From JAWKJY01 sp041393535 (GTDB lineage: Bacteria; Actinomycetota; Thermoleophilia; Gaiellales; Gaiellaceae), in assembly GCA_041393535.1 (NCBI GenBank), contig JAWKJY010000003.1, forward strand, positions 186,001 through 250,000: 64,000 bases of DNA. The letters run 5' to 3'. Position numbers and translations under genes: made by a program. Shown one piece after another: positions 22,697-31,309 of this stretch (its first letter is position 1; every line of letters begins with the position of its first letter). The notes beneath the pieces were generated by a model. It saw only the letters and a program-made list of their open reading frames with translations, made no database searches and was not told where the DNA came from.

Positions 22697-24910
22697 ATGG
22701 CGGAGCAGCTCGTCACGCCGCCCGCCGAGCGGCACAGGCGCCTCCTCGAGGAGCTCGTCGCCACGGTGGGGGAGTACAGCCCCGAGGTCGATCGGGACCT
22801 GCTGGAGCGCGCCTTCGCCTACGCGGCCGAGGCGCACGACGGTCTGCGGCGCCGCAGCGGCGAGGACTTCATCGTGCATCCCGCCGGGGTCGCGCGGATC
22901 GTCGCCGAGCTCCGGCTCGACGCGCCGACGGTCGCCGCCGCCCTGCTGCACGACGTCGTCGAGGACACCGCTCGCACGCTCGACGAGCTGCGCGCCGAGT
23001 TCGGCGAGGAGGTCGCGACCCTCGTCGAGGGCGTCACGAAGCTGACGCGCATCCAGTTCCAGTCCAAGGAGCAGGCGCAGGTCGAGAACTACCGGAAGAT
23101 GATCGTCGCGATGGCGCAGGACATCCGCGTCATCCTGATCAAGCTCTCCGACCGCCTGCACAACATGCGGACGATCGAGTACCTGGGCAAGCAGAAGCAG
23201 ATCCAGAAGGCCCGGGAGACGCTCGAGATCTACGCGCCGCTCGCACACCGCCTCGGCATCCACTCGATGAAGGCGGAGCTGGAGGACCTGGCGTTCCACA
23301 CGCTGCACCCGCGCAAGTACCAGGAGATCCGCGCGATGGTGAACCAGCGCCGGGCCGACCGCGAGCAGTACGTCTCGGAGGCGGGCCGGACGCTCGGCGG
23401 CGAGCTCGAGAAGGCAGGGATCGGCGCCGAGATCTCTGGCCGCGCGAAGCACTTCTACTCGATCTACGAGAAGATGGTCAAGCGCGGCAAGGAGTTCAAC
23501 GAGATCTACGACCTGACGGCGATGCGCGTGATCGTCGAGCGGTCGAGCCGCGAGGGCCAGGGCGACTGCTACGCCGTGCTCGGGATCATCCACTCGCTGT
23601 GGAAGCCGATGCCGGGCCGGTTCAAGGACTACGTCGCGATGCCCAAGCTGAACATGTACCGGTCGCTGCACACGACCGTGATCGGGCCCGAGGGCAAGCC
23701 GCTCGAGATCCAGGTCCGCACGCGCGAGATGCACGAGACGGCGGAGTTCGGCATCGCCGCGCACTGGCTCTACAAGCACGGCAAGCGGGACGCGAAGGCA
23801 GAGGCGGAGCGGCTCGCCTGGCTGAAGCAGCTCGTCGACTGGCAGCAGGAGGAGACGGACCCGAACGAGTTCCTCCGGAGCTTCCGCACCGACCTGGTGG
23901 CCGACGAGGTGTACGTGTTCACGCCGCGCGGCGAGGTGAAGAACCTGCCCGCCGGCGCGACGCCGATCGACTTCGCGTACGCGGTGCACACGGACGTCGG
24001 CCACCGGATGGTCGGCGCGAAGGTGAACGGCCGCATCGTGCCGCTCCACTACCGGCTGAAGAGCGGCGACTTCGTCGAGATCCTCACGTCGAAGCAGCTG
24101 GGCCGCGGCCCGTCGCGTGACTGGCTCGCGCTCGCGGTCTCCTCGAAGGCGCGCAACAAGATCCGACACTGGTTCAGCCGCGAGACGCGCGACGACACCG
24201 AGCAGCGGGGGCGCGACGCGCTCGAGCAGGCGCTGAAGCAGCACAACCTGCCCTACCGCAAGCTCGCGAGCTCGTCGCTGCTCGCCGGCGTGATCCGCGA
24301 GATGAACTTCAAGAAGGGCGAGGACTTCTACCTGGCGATCGGCTCGGGCAAGCTCCAGGTGCAGCAGGTCGTGAACAAGGTGCTGCACCGGCTGAAGACG
24401 AGCGAGGTCGCCGTCGAGGAGCGCATCCCGCGCAAGCAGAAGGCGACGCCCGTCAACGGCCAGGCGGCGGGCATCGTCGTGCCCGGCGTCGAGGACGTCC
24501 TCGTGCGCCTCGCGAAGTGCTGCACTCCCGTCCCGGGAGACGAGGTCGTCGGCTACATCTCGCTCGGCAAGGGGATCACGATCCACCGCGAGGACTGCCC
24601 GAACGTCCGCGCCCTGCGCAAGAACCCGGAGCGGTTCACCCCGGTCGCGTGGGAGGGCGACGGAACGCAGAGCTTCCGCGTCCAGATCGCCGTGGGCTCG
24701 TGGGATCGGCCGCGGCTGCTCGAGGACGTCGCGCGCACGTTCGCCGAGCACGGCGCGAACATCGTCGAGTACGCCGGCCACGTCGAGGACCAGATGGCGA
24801 AGAACTGGTACATCGCCGAGCTGGGCGACATCAAGTCGCTGCGCGCGCTGCTGAGCGCCCTGCGCAACGTCGAGTCCGTCTTCGACGCCTACCGCGTCAC
24901 GCCGAGCTGA
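22697..24910 (+). CDS. rel: bifunctional (p)ppGpp synthetase/hydrolase, RelA/SpoT (Rel) family
   Basis: 737 aa. The HD hydrolase domain is intact, with H85-D86 and E89-D90 in LLHDVVEDTA, so the alarmone can be degraded. The synthetase domain follows (AKHFYSIYEKM, EIYDLTAMRVIV, then MPKLNMYRSLHTTV from M315). A TGS domain lies at about 400-460 (VYVFTPRGEVKNLPAGATPIDFAYAVHTDVG split over a strand-helix pair), then a helical and zinc-finger-like region (CCTPVPGDEVVGY, HREDCPN) and a C-terminal ACT domain (about 665-737). This is the usual single Rel of Actinobacteria, responding to amino-acid starvation on the ribosome. The start is set by the leaderless promoter. Confidence 0.96.
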   Translation: MAEQLVTPPAERHRRLLEELVATVGEYSPEVDRDLLERAFAYAAEAHDGLRRRSGEDFIVHPAGVARIVAELRLDAPTVAAALLHDVVEDTARTLDELRAEFGEEVATLVEGVTKLTRIQFQSKEQAQVENYRKMIVAMAQDIRVILIKLSDRLHNMRTIEYLGKQKQIQKARETLEIYAPLAHRLGIHSMKAELEDLAFHTLHPRKYQEIRAMVNQRRADREQYVSEAGRTLGGELEKAGIGAEISGRAKHFYSIYEKMVKRGKEFNEIYDLTAMRVIVERSSREGQGDCYAVLGIIHSLWKPMPGRFKDYVAMPKLNMYRSLHTTVIGPEGKPLEIQVRTREMHETAEFGIAAHWLYKHGKRDAKAEAERLAWLKQLVDWQQEETDPNEFLRSFRTDLVADEVYVFTPRGEVKNLPAGATPIDFAYAVHTDVGHRMVGAKVNGRIVPLHYRLKSGDFVEILTSKQLGRGPSRDWLALAVSSKARNKIRHWFSRETRDDTEQRGRDALEQALKQHNLPYRKLASSSLLAGVIREMNFKKGEDFYLAIGSGKLQVQQVVNKVLHRLKTSEVAVEERIPRKQKATPVNGQAAGIVVPGVEDVLVRLAKCCTPVPGDEVVGYISLGKGITIHREDCPNVRALRKNPERFTPVAWEGDGTQSFRVQIAVGSWDRPRLLEDVARTFAEHGANIVEYAGHVEDQMAKNWYIAELGDIKSLRALLSALRNVESVFDAYRVTPS

Positions 24911-25226
24911 CGGTCGCGCGGGCCGCGGCCGGCGCCGCCGTACGGCCCGCTCGGTCGGGCGCGATCCCTGCGGAGCGATCGTCACGCACGCGTCACACGG
25001 CGAGCCCCGACCGGCACACACGCGACGGTTTGGACGCTACGCTCGAAAGCGGGTGGAGGCGCGGGGTGGCCCCTCGCCCGGCCGAAAGGGACGGCTCGGT
25101 GGGCGGTCTTCGCGTGCCTCGCCGGTGGCGGATGCGGTGGCCGCTCGGGCGATCGGCCCGGTCGGGCCCTGTGGACCCCACGCGCCGAGCAGGAGCGTCG
25201 TTGCGGCGGTTCGCTACGGTTTCCGC
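24911..25226 (+). other. 316-nt intergenic region, no gene seen
   Basis: No frame here has convincing protein character. A direct repeat-like CACGCACGCGTCACACG stretch lies near 24983-24999. The only feature I can name is the -10 box of the next gene at 25215. Confidence 0.4.
25215..25220 (+). promoter_or_regulatory. -10 box (TACGGT)
   Basis: TACGGT, 6 nt (TTCCGC), then ATG at 25227: leaderless arrangement. Confidence 0.5.
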
Positions 25227-25913
25227 ATGGCCGCTGACGAGACGCTCGCGTACCTCCGGGAGCTCGCCGGGCGAGACGCCTCGACGTCGACCGCGCTCGC
25301 CGAGCTCGACCGGCTGGCCGAGGCGACCGGTGCGATCCGCGCACGGGCGGATGCGGTCGCGGCGCTGCTCGCAGCGGCACCGGCGGAGCGCGCGCGCCTT
25401 GCGGCGGACGTGGCGGAGGGGCGCGCGGAGGCCGATCGGCGGGCTGCGACGCTCGCCGACGCCGAGCGGGAGCTCTCGACCGCCGAGCAGGGGCGCGACG
25501 CCGAGCGGCTGGCGGCTGCGCGGCGCTTCGTCGTCCGGGCCCGCGACTCGCTCTCGATCGCGACCCGCAGGCTCGCGGAGGCCGAGGAGGCGCAGGCCGC
25601 GCTCGAGCGCAGGGTCGCGGAGGCCGAGCGCGACGCGCCGCTGATCGAGCGCCAGGCTGCCGAGGTGGCAGCCGAGCTCGCGGGTCGAGCGCGCGTCCCC
25701 GACGAGGCGGCGCGGCCGCCGGCGCCGGGGCTCGGCGGTGTGGCCGAGTGGGCCGTCACGGCCCGCGCCGCGCTCTTCGTCGCCCGCGGCGGCACCGCCC
25801 GGGAGCGCGACGAGGTGATCCGCCAGGCGAACGAGCTCGGCTCGGTCGTCCTCGGCGAGGCGCTCGCCAGCGCGTCCGTCGCGACGATCCTCGCGCGCGT
25901 CGAGCGCGGCTAG
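25227..25913 (+). CDS. coiled-coil protein, family not recognised
   Basis: 228 aa. Residues 10-155 are an almost continuous heptad-rich Ala/Glu/Arg coiled coil (LAELDRLAEATGAIRARADAV, ADAERELSTAEQGRD and similar). A Pro/Ala hinge (about 155-175) leads to a small globular tail ending ELGSVVLGEALASASVATILARVERG. No membrane segment or signal. The start follows from the leaderless promoter; the frame upstream of it is not protein-like. A filament, scaffold or tethering role is possible but unsupported. Confidence 0.7.
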   Translation: MAADETLAYLRELAGRDASTSTALAELDRLAEATGAIRARADAVAALLAAAPAERARLAADVAEGRAEADRRAATLADAERELSTAEQGRDAERLAAARRFVVRARDSLSIATRRLAEAEEAQAALERRVAEAERDAPLIERQAAEVAAELAGRARVPDEAARPPAPGLGGVAEWAVTARAALFVARGGTARERDEVIRQANELGSVVLGEALASASVATILARVERG

Positions 25914-25916
25914 CGA

Positions 25917-25948
25917 CGCCGCGCGCCCGGAGGCCCGGACGCGCGGCG
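25917..25948. terminator. bidirectional hairpin between convergent genes
   Basis: CGCCGCGCG and CGCGCGGCG form a 9-bp stem; CCGG and CCGG inside the loop can extend it. It lies between the stops at 25913 (+) and 25971 (-). Confidence 0.5.
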
Positions 25949-25970
25949 CGACCTCGGGAGCGGGCCGACC

Positions 25971-26177
25971 CTAGGCGCCGAGGACGATCTCGCCGCCCGG
26001 CGCCTCGAAGCCGACGCGCTTGTGCGTGCCGTCGCAGAAGGGCTTGTTCGCGGACTGGCCGCAGCGGCAGAGCGCGATCTTCGCCTGCTCCTGCGGCTCG
26101 CCGCCGTCCACCGCGTAGGTGCCGCCGGTCTCGACGACCAGGCAGCCGTTCTCGTTGATCGTGATCGTGAGCGTCAT
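25971..26177 (-). CDS. CDGSH-type iron-sulfur protein
   Basis: 68 aa. The [2Fe-2S] ligand motif is complete: CRCGQSANKPFCDGTH with C37, C39, C48 and H52, matching the CDGSH (mitoNEET-like) consensus. The N-terminus (MTLTITINENGCLVVETG) forms the first beta strands. Bacterial single-motif CDGSH proteins are small redox or cluster-transfer proteins; the partner here is not known. It ends 57 nt from the coiled-coil gene and is followed upstream by the GAF-like gene. Confidence 0.9.
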   Translation of the reverse strand: MTLTITINENGCLVVETGGTYAVDGGEPQEQAKIALCRCGQSANKPFCDGTHKRVGFEAPGGEIVLGA

Positions 26178-26226
26178 GGGGCCGGATTCTCGCGTCGCGC
26201 CCGCCGGGACGCAACCGGGACCGGGC

Positions 26227-26625
26227 TCAGGCCAGGTCGTCCCAGGCCACGCCGCCCGTGTCCCACCCGACGAGGCAGGCGCCCGCGACGAGCCCGGCGA
26301 CCCGGCCGAGGTAGGACGCGTCCTCCTCGCCGGCGGGCGCGACCGCGAGCACGGCGACGCGGCGCCCGTCGAAGGGCACCTCGACCGCGAGCCCGTCGCC
26401 GGCCGCGGCGGGAGGAGCGGGGTCGGCGAGGTCGACCGGCGCGCCCGCGGCCGGCCCCAGCTGGAGCTCGTCGCCCTCGACGAACCAGATCGCCGCGCCG
26501 CGGAAGCCGGCGTCGCGGACGAGCGCGGCGAGCGCGCCGCGCAGGATCTCGTCCGCCTCGGGCTCCTCGGCCTCGAGCCGGGCGATCTCGGCGAGCGCCG
26601 CCTCGCGCCCGCCCGCGCCGCTCAC
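26227..26625 (-). CDS. GAF-like domain protein
   Basis: 132 aa. Sequence such as EILRGALAALVRDAGFRGAAIWFVEGDELQLG, broken by a polyproline loop, then LAVEVPFDGRRVAVLAVAP and YLGRVAGLVAGACLVGWD, has the strand-helix pattern of a single GAF domain. No ligand residues can be named. The GTG at 26625 overlaps the thioesterase stop (GTGA), so the pair is translationally coupled. A sensory or allosteric role is only inferred. Confidence 0.6.
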   Translation of the reverse strand: MSGAGGREAALAEIARLEAEEPEADEILRGALAALVRDAGFRGAAIWFVEGDELQLGPAAGAPVDLADPAPPAAAGDGLAVEVPFDGRRVAVLAVAPAGEEDASYLGRVAGLVAGACLVGWDTGGVAWDDLA

Positions 26626-27083
26626 GCCTCCTCCAGGGCGTCGCCCTCGAACGAGCGGATGAGCGCGCGCAGCTCCTCGGGCACGGGCGTCGGCCGGCGC
26701 TCGGCGAGCTCGACCATCACGAGCGTCTGCTCGGCGGTGCACATGAGCGCGTCGTCGGAGGCGCGGACGGCCGCGTACTCCTGGGTCATGCTCGAGCGGC
26801 CGATCCGCCGGGTGCGCACGAACACCTCGATCAGGTCGTCGAAGACGGCGGGCGCGTCGTACTCGACGGCGAACGCACGCATGACGAACTGGCGGGGCCC
26901 GAGGTCGGTGCGCAGCAGGCCGAGGTGGCGCAGGTACTCGACCCGGGCGAGGTCGAAGTACGGCATGTAGCGGCCGTAGTAGACGATCCCCTGCGCGTCC
27001 GTGTCGGAGAAGCCGACGCGGACGAGCGCCGAGTAGGAGAACGGCGGCCGCCGGTCGGTCACGCGTCCGTGCTCGAGCGTCAC
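26622..27083 (-). CDS. acyl-CoA thioesterase, 4HBT/YbgC-like hotdog fold
   Basis: 153 aa. The hotdog motif VRVGFSDTDAQGIVYYGRYM carries the catalytic Asp region of the 4-hydroxybenzoyl-CoA thioesterase group, followed by YFDLARVEYLRHLGL and RTRRIGRSSMTQEYAA. It would hydrolyse an acyl-CoA of unknown chain type. I place the start at GTG 27083, because TAGCAT (-10) lies 7 nt upstream; the longer frame to 27134 would begin inside the terminator hairpin of the next gene. Confidence 0.85.
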   Translation of the reverse strand: MTLEHGRVTDRRPPFSYSALVRVGFSDTDAQGIVYYGRYMPYFDLARVEYLRHLGLLRTDLGPRQFVMRAFAVEYDAPAVFDDLIEVFVRTRRIGRSSMTQEYAAVRASDDALMCTAEQTLVMVELAERRPTPVPEELRALIRSFEGDALEEA

Positions 27084-27090
27084 GGGGGAG

Positions 27091-27096
27091 ATGCTA
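27091..27096 (-). promoter_or_regulatory. -10 box (TAGCAT, minus strand) of the thioesterase-GAF pair
   Basis: Read on the minus strand, TAGCAT is followed by 7 nt and then GTG at 27083. Confidence 0.5.
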
Positions 27097-27116
27097 ACGA
27101 CCGGCGCGGGGCCGAC

Positions 27117-27145
27117 GCGCGGCCCGGGGCGCACCCGGGCCGCGC
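27117..27145 (-). terminator. intrinsic terminator of the phosphomannomutase gene
   Basis: GCGCGGCCCGGG and CCCGGGCCGCGC form a perfect 12-bp stem with a 5-nt loop, 11 nt beyond the stop at 27156 and just before the thioesterase promoter. Confidence 0.75.
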
Positions 27146-27155
27146 CCCTTCCGGC

Positions 27156-28499
27156 TCAGCCGCGCATGACGGCGAGCACCTCGTCGCGCTTCGCCTCCAT
27201 CAGGGCCTCCGAGGTGGCCTCGAGGTTCAGGCGGAGCAGCGGCTCGGTGTTCGACGGGCGGACGTTCATGTGCCAGTCGCCGGCGGTGACGGAGATCCCG
27301 TCGAGGTGCGACACCTCGCCCTCGGGCCCGAAGCGCTCCTTGATCTCCTGGAGCTTCAGCGCGACGTCGGGAACCTCGGTGTTCAGCTCGCCGGTGATGA
27401 AGTACTTCTCCCGGAACGGGCGGAGGATCTCGGAGAGCCTCTGGTCGCGCTTCGAGATCAGCTCGAGCATCAGCAGCATCGGCACCGTGCCCGTGTCCGC
27501 CTTGTAGAAGTCGCGGAAGTAGTAGTGGCCCGACACCTCGCCCGAGAAGGCGGCGTCGACCTCGCGCATCCGGTGCTTGATGAAGGCGTGGCCGACCCGA
27601 TTGATCAGGGCCGTGCCGCCGAGCGCCTGGATCGTGTCGGGGACGGCCCAGCTCGCGCGGACGTCGTAGATCACGGTGCCGCCCGGCTCCTTCTCGAGCA
27701 TCGCCGCGCCCAGCAGCGCCGTGACGAAGTCGCCGGGCACGAACTCGCCCGTGTCGTCGACGAAGAAGCATCGGTCGGCGTCGCCGTCGAAGGCGATCCC
27801 GAGGTCGGCGCCCTCGGCGAGCACGCGCGAGACGATGAACTCGCGGTTCTCCGGCAGCAGCGGGTTCGGCTCGTGGTTCGGGAACGTCCCGTCCGGATCG
27901 AAGTAGCACCGCACCGCGTCGACGGGGAGCCGGTCGAGCAGGGGCGGCAGCATCGCGCCGGCCATGCCGTTCGCCGCGTCGACGACGACGCGCAGCGGCC
28001 GGATCGCAGCCGGGTCGACGAACGAGAGCACGCGCTCCGCCCAGCCCGGGTAGACGTCCTGCTGGCTCAGCGTGCCGCGCCTCGCGGGCTCGCCGAACCC
28101 GGCCTCGGCGCGGGCGCGCACGTCGAGCAGGCCCGAGTCGCCGCCCACCGGCAGCGCGCCGCGCCGCACGATCTTCATCCCCGTGTACTCCTTGGGGTTG
28201 TGCGAGGCGGTCACGGTGAAGCCGCCGTCGAGCCCGAGCTCGCCGACCGCGTAGTAGAGCATCTCCGTCCCGACCATCCCGATGTCGACGACGTCGGCAC
28301 CGCCGTCGAGGGCGCCGCGGATCGCCGCCTCCGCCATCGCGGGCGCGTGTGTCCGCATATCGCGGCCGACCGCGATGGCGCGCGGCTCGAACTGCTCGAC
28401 GTAGGCCCGCCCGATGCGGTACGCGCCGTCCTCGTCGAGGTCGGTCGGATGGATCCCGCGGACGTCGTACGCCTTGAAGACCTTCGGATTCAGCGTCAT
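27156..28499 (-). CDS. manB: phosphomannomutase/phosphoglucomutase
   Basis: 447 aa alpha-D-phosphohexomutase. The phosphoserine loop is TASHNPKEYTGMK with S99. The metal loop is IAFDGDADRCFFVD, the sugar-specificity loop GEVSGHYYF, and the phosphate-binding loop of domain 4 is NVRPSNTEPLLRLN. GEVSGH with such a layout is typical of enzymes that take both mannose and glucose phosphates, supplying GDP-mannose and other sugar nucleotides for the envelope. ATG 28499 follows a TACGAT box by 6 nt. The gene is isolated by a terminator downstream. Confidence 0.95.
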   Translation of the reverse strand: MTLNPKVFKAYDVRGIHPTDLDEDGAYRIGRAYVEQFEPRAIAVGRDMRTHAPAMAEAAIRGALDGGADVVDIGMVGTEMLYYAVGELGLDGGFTVTASHNPKEYTGMKIVRRGALPVGGDSGLLDVRARAEAGFGEPARRGTLSQQDVYPGWAERVLSFVDPAAIRPLRVVVDAANGMAGAMLPPLLDRLPVDAVRCYFDPDGTFPNHEPNPLLPENREFIVSRVLAEGADLGIAFDGDADRCFFVDDTGEFVPGDFVTALLGAAMLEKEPGGTVIYDVRASWAVPDTIQALGGTALINRVGHAFIKHRMREVDAAFSGEVSGHYYFRDFYKADTGTVPMLLMLELISKRDQRLSEILRPFREKYFITGELNTEVPDVALKLQEIKERFGPEGEVSHLDGISVTAGDWHMNVRPSNTEPLLRLNLEATSEALMEAKRDEVLAVMRG

Positions 28500-28505
28500 G
28501 CGGCA

Positions 28506-28511
28506 ATCGTA
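28506..28511 (-). promoter_or_regulatory. -10 box (TACGAT, minus strand) of the phosphomannomutase gene
   Basis: TACGAT on the minus strand, 6 nt, then ATG at 28499: leaderless. Confidence 0.55.
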
Positions 28512-28564
28512 GGCGCGGGGCCCGGTCGGCCGGCCCGGGTGCGGCTGCGCCGCCCGCCAGTCGC

Positions 28565-29046
28565 CTACCGCCAGGCGTCCGCGAGCTTCTGCCGCGTGAC
28601 GGCGAGGTGCTCGGGGATCACCTTCACGTCTGCGAGCACGGGCATGAAGTTCGTGTCGCCGTTCCAGCGCGGGACGACGTGAAGGTGCACGTGGTCGACG
28701 ACGCCCGCGCCGGCGACGCGCCCGAGGTTCCAGCCGAGGTTCGCGCCGTGCGGGGCCATCTGCTCGCGCAGCAGGCGCAGCGACGCGGCGCCGAGCCGGT
28801 GGATCTCGAGCGCCTCCTCGTCGGTCAGCTCGGCGTAGTCGCCGCAGTGCCGGTACGGCGCGACCATCAGGTGGCCCGGTCTGGTACGGGAACTTGTTCA
28901 GGAGCACGTAGGCAGAGCTCGCCGTGGTGGACGACGAGCGCTTCGGCGTCGTCGGCGGCATCCCGCGCGGGCAGAACACGCAGCCCGGCTGCTCGTCCGC
29001 CGAGCTGACGTACTCGAGCTCGCCACGGCGCCCAGAGCTGCTCCAT
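28565..29046 (-). pseudogene. HIT-family AP4A hydrolase/phosphorylase-like gene, frameshifted
   Basis: The C-terminal half is clean: MVAPYRHCGDYAELTDEEA, then HVHLHVVPRWNGD, the histidine triad that attacks the alpha-phosphate of nucleotides. The N-terminal half is spread over three frames: MEQLWAPWR, then GCVFCP, then DDAEALVVHHGEL, then YVLLNKFPYQTG. At least four one-base indels are needed to join them. Joined, the protein would be about 160 aa, the normal size for this group. The start ATG at 29046 is preceded by CAGAAT 5 nt upstream. All shifts lie within 200 nt while the remainder is intact, which looks more like sequence error than decay. Confidence 0.75.
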
Positions 29047-29240
29047 GGGGAATTCTGCCGGCGGCCCTCGGCGAGCCGGGCCGCCCGTCCCCGCGTTCGC
29101 CGGTCGACAGACCTTCACCGTCGCTTCCCGTCATCGACGCCCCGGACGAGTCGGCGATCGGAAGACTTCGACGGTGCCTCGCGGCGCAGCACGACTCGTT
29201 CCCATGACCCAGGAGGAGTCGCGACGAAGTCGCTCCGACC

Positions 29241-29570
29241 GTGCGTCGGAAGGTCGTTGCCGTCGCAGCCATTGCCGCCGTCGCCGCGCCGTCGGCGCTC
29301 GCGGTCACGCTGATCGACGTCGGCAAGCAGGAGGAGGACAAGCTCGAGCGCATCGACCTGCAGACCGACGGCCGCGTCCGCGTCCTCTCGGTCAGGACGG
29401 CCGGCGCCGAGCCGACCGGCTTCGCGTTCGACGGCGCCGGCACTGAAGGCGTACGTGAACATCCAGCACGCGCCCGACATCGCCGCCATGGCGGGCCTGG
29501 ACGAGTCGAGGTTCGACGAGATGCTCGTCATCTCGGCTTCACGCCGGACGGCGCGATCGCCCAGCCGTGA
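29241..29570 (+). pseudogene. secreted PhoX/DUF839-like C-terminal piece, frameshifted
   Basis: Begins GTG with a signal peptide (VRRKVVAVAAIAAVAAPSALA), then text such as QEEDKLERIDL and AGAEPTGFAFDG that resembles the C-terminal part of PhoX/DUF839 secreted phosphatases. The family's following strand, AYVNIQHAPD, is in another frame, and the end returns to GFTPDGAIAQP. PhoX proteins have 450-700 residues, whereas this unit has about 110, so most of the catalytic propeller is missing. It may be a deletion remnant or a product of the same assembly trouble as the HIT gene. Confidence 0.4.
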
Positions 29571-29789
29571 CCGGGCGCCTGTCGCCGGCAGAGGTCACTC
29601 GCCCGGGGCCGGCGCCCGTCGCTGGCCCCGGGCGCGCGTTCGGCCCCGCGGTTGCGAGGTGCGCGAGCGGGTCGCGGCGGGGGCCGGGTCCCGCGGGATC
29701 GCCGCAGGCGCGATCGCGGCCGCCCCCGATGACGTGGGGCCCCCTCGCACGGTCATGCTGGTTCCGTGCAGGGCATGCGGCCACCTCGT

Positions 29790-30020
29790 TCCGGATCCTC
29801 CCAGCGACCACGGTCGGCACGTGGGCGGTCGGGCTGGCGTTCGGCGGTCTCGCGCTCCTGCTGGCCTGGTCGGTGCTCCCCGGGCGGCGGCGCCGCCAGC
29901 ATCGCCCGCTGTGAGCTCGCCGGCGGCGTGCTCGCGGCGATCGCGATCACCCGGCAGGGCGAGCGGGCGCTGCTCGTCTACCTCGCAGACCGCTTCCGTT
30001 CGCGATGGCCTCCTTTGTGA
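29790..30020 (+). pseudogene. small membrane protein, frameshifted remnant
   Basis: Hydrophobic segments occur in successive frames: VGTWAVGLAFGGLALLLAWSV, then LAGGVLAAIAITRQGERALLVYLA. Together they look like a two- or three-helix membrane protein broken by at least two shifts. No family recognised and the start is not visible. The stretch before it (29571-29789) holds nothing I can support. Confidence 0.3.
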
Positions 30021-30071
30021 CCACTTCGTGTGACGAATCAGTCGCAAACCCGCATGGTTGAGCGGGATGGT

Positions 30072-31061
30072 CTAGAACCAGCGCTTGTACCGGAAGAACG
30101 CGACCATCCCGATCAGGGCCGCGAGCATGACGCCGAGGACGACCCAGAACGCCTCGTGGGAGCCCTCGCCGGGGAAGTGCACGTTCATGCCGAAGATGCC
30201 CGCGATCAGGGTCAGCGGCAGCATGGTCACGCTGATGATCGTCAGCATCCGCAGCACGTCGCTCTGCTTGTGCGAGATGACCGACTCGTTCGTCGACTCG
30301 AGGCCCTCGACGACCTCCTTGTAGTTGTCCAGGAGGTCCCAGATGCGCTCGGCGGCGTCGACGATGTCGTCGAAGTAGACGTCGAGGTCCTCGCGCAGGA
30401 AGCGCTGCGTGTAGCGCTCCAGCAGGCGGAGGGTGGCGCGCTCCGGCTTGATGATCTTCCGGTAGGCGATCACCTCCTGCTTCGCGTTCGAGAGGTCGCG
30501 CACGACCTCCTCGGAGCGGCCCTCGAACATGTCGTCCTCGATCCGGTCGAGCTTGTGCCCGATCTTGTCGAGGATCGGGAAGCAGTAGTCGAACAAGTCG
30601 TCGAGGACGTGGTAGAGCAGGTAGCCGGAGCCCTTCGAGAAGAGCTCGTCGCGCAGCTCCTCGTCCGACGAGCAGCGGTTGAACAGGCGCGAGACGGGGT
30701 GCAGCTCGACGTTCGGGAGCGTGATCAGGAAGTCGGGCCCGATGAAGACGTCGAGCTCGGCCGCGTTCAGGCGCTGGATCCGCTTGTCGTAGACCGGGAA
30801 GTGGAGGACGAGGAAGAGGTAGCCCGGGTACTCGTCGATCTTCGGGCGCTGGCGCTTCGAGAGGACGTCCTCGACGTCCAGCTCGTGGAAGCCGAAGCGG
30901 TCGGCCAGCTCCTGCGCCTCGAGCGCGGACGGGCCCTCCAGGTGGATCCAGGTGAGCCCGCTACCGGCGAGCTCGACGATGCGCGAGCCCGGCTCGGCGC
31001 GCGCCTCGCCCGGCAGCCGCGAGCGGCCGCGACGGATGCGGGAGAGGGTCGGCCGTGCCAT
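30072..31061 (-). CDS. corA: CorA-family magnesium/cobalt channel
   Basis: 329 aa. The large cytoplasmic N-terminal domain (about 1-265) includes LTWIHLEGPS, ELDVEDVLSKRQRPKIDEY and a long helix IWDLLDNYKEVVEGLESTNES. Two C-terminal membrane helices surround the signature GMN in LIAGIFGMNVHFPGE, and the tail is RYKRWF. It forms a pentameric channel for Mg2+. A TACAAT box on the minus strand near 31103-31108 would give a leader of about 40 nt. GAGGA lies upstream of the ATG. Confidence 0.95.
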   Translation of the reverse strand: MARPTLSRIRRGRSRLPGEARAEPGSRIVELAGSGLTWIHLEGPSALEAQELADRFGFHELDVEDVLSKRQRPKIDEYPGYLFLVLHFPVYDKRIQRLNAAELDVFIGPDFLITLPNVELHPVSRLFNRCSSDEELRDELFSKGSGYLLYHVLDDLFDYCFPILDKIGHKLDRIEDDMFEGRSEEVVRDLSNAKQEVIAYRKIIKPERATLRLLERYTQRFLREDLDVYFDDIVDAAERIWDLLDNYKEVVEGLESTNESVISHKQSDVLRMLTIISVTMLPLTLIAGIFGMNVHFPGEGSHEAFWVVLGVMLAALIGMVAFFRYKRWF

Positions 31062-31136
31062 GGGTACTCAGGGGGTCCTCTGCGCGGGTCGTCACGGGGC
31101 GGATTGTACTCCGCGCGCGCCGGGGGCGACAGCCGC

Positions 31137-31176
31137 GGGACGGCCGGATCGTCCGGGGGACGGCCGGATCGTCCGG
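31137..31176. repeat. tandem 20-bp direct repeat between corA and a secreted protein gene
   Basis: GGGACGGCCGGATCGTCCGG occurs twice back to back (31137-31156, 31157-31176) with only the last base different. Each copy contains CGG..CCG symmetry, like an operator for a dimeric regulator. It lies about 75 nt upstream of the corA start and 135 nt upstream of the gene at 31310. Confidence 0.6.
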
Positions 31177-31309
31177 ATCGGGCGCACGATCCCTCCGAAC
31201 GGTGATTGAGCCATTTGGCCCACGCGACGAGACTGCGCGAGTCTCCACTGCGGCCGGCGGCGCGGAGGGTGCCCCGGAGATCGGCGAGAGCCGGGAGAGG
31301 ACGGATGGG

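Noticed and set aside
22328..25021. 897-codon open frame on the minus strand
   Set aside because: Antisense shadow of recJ and rel with no domain features.
24911..25226. Riboswitch or small RNA before the coiled-coil gene
   Set aside because: No conserved core seen, and the -10 box 6 nt before the ATG means the message would have no leader to carry one.
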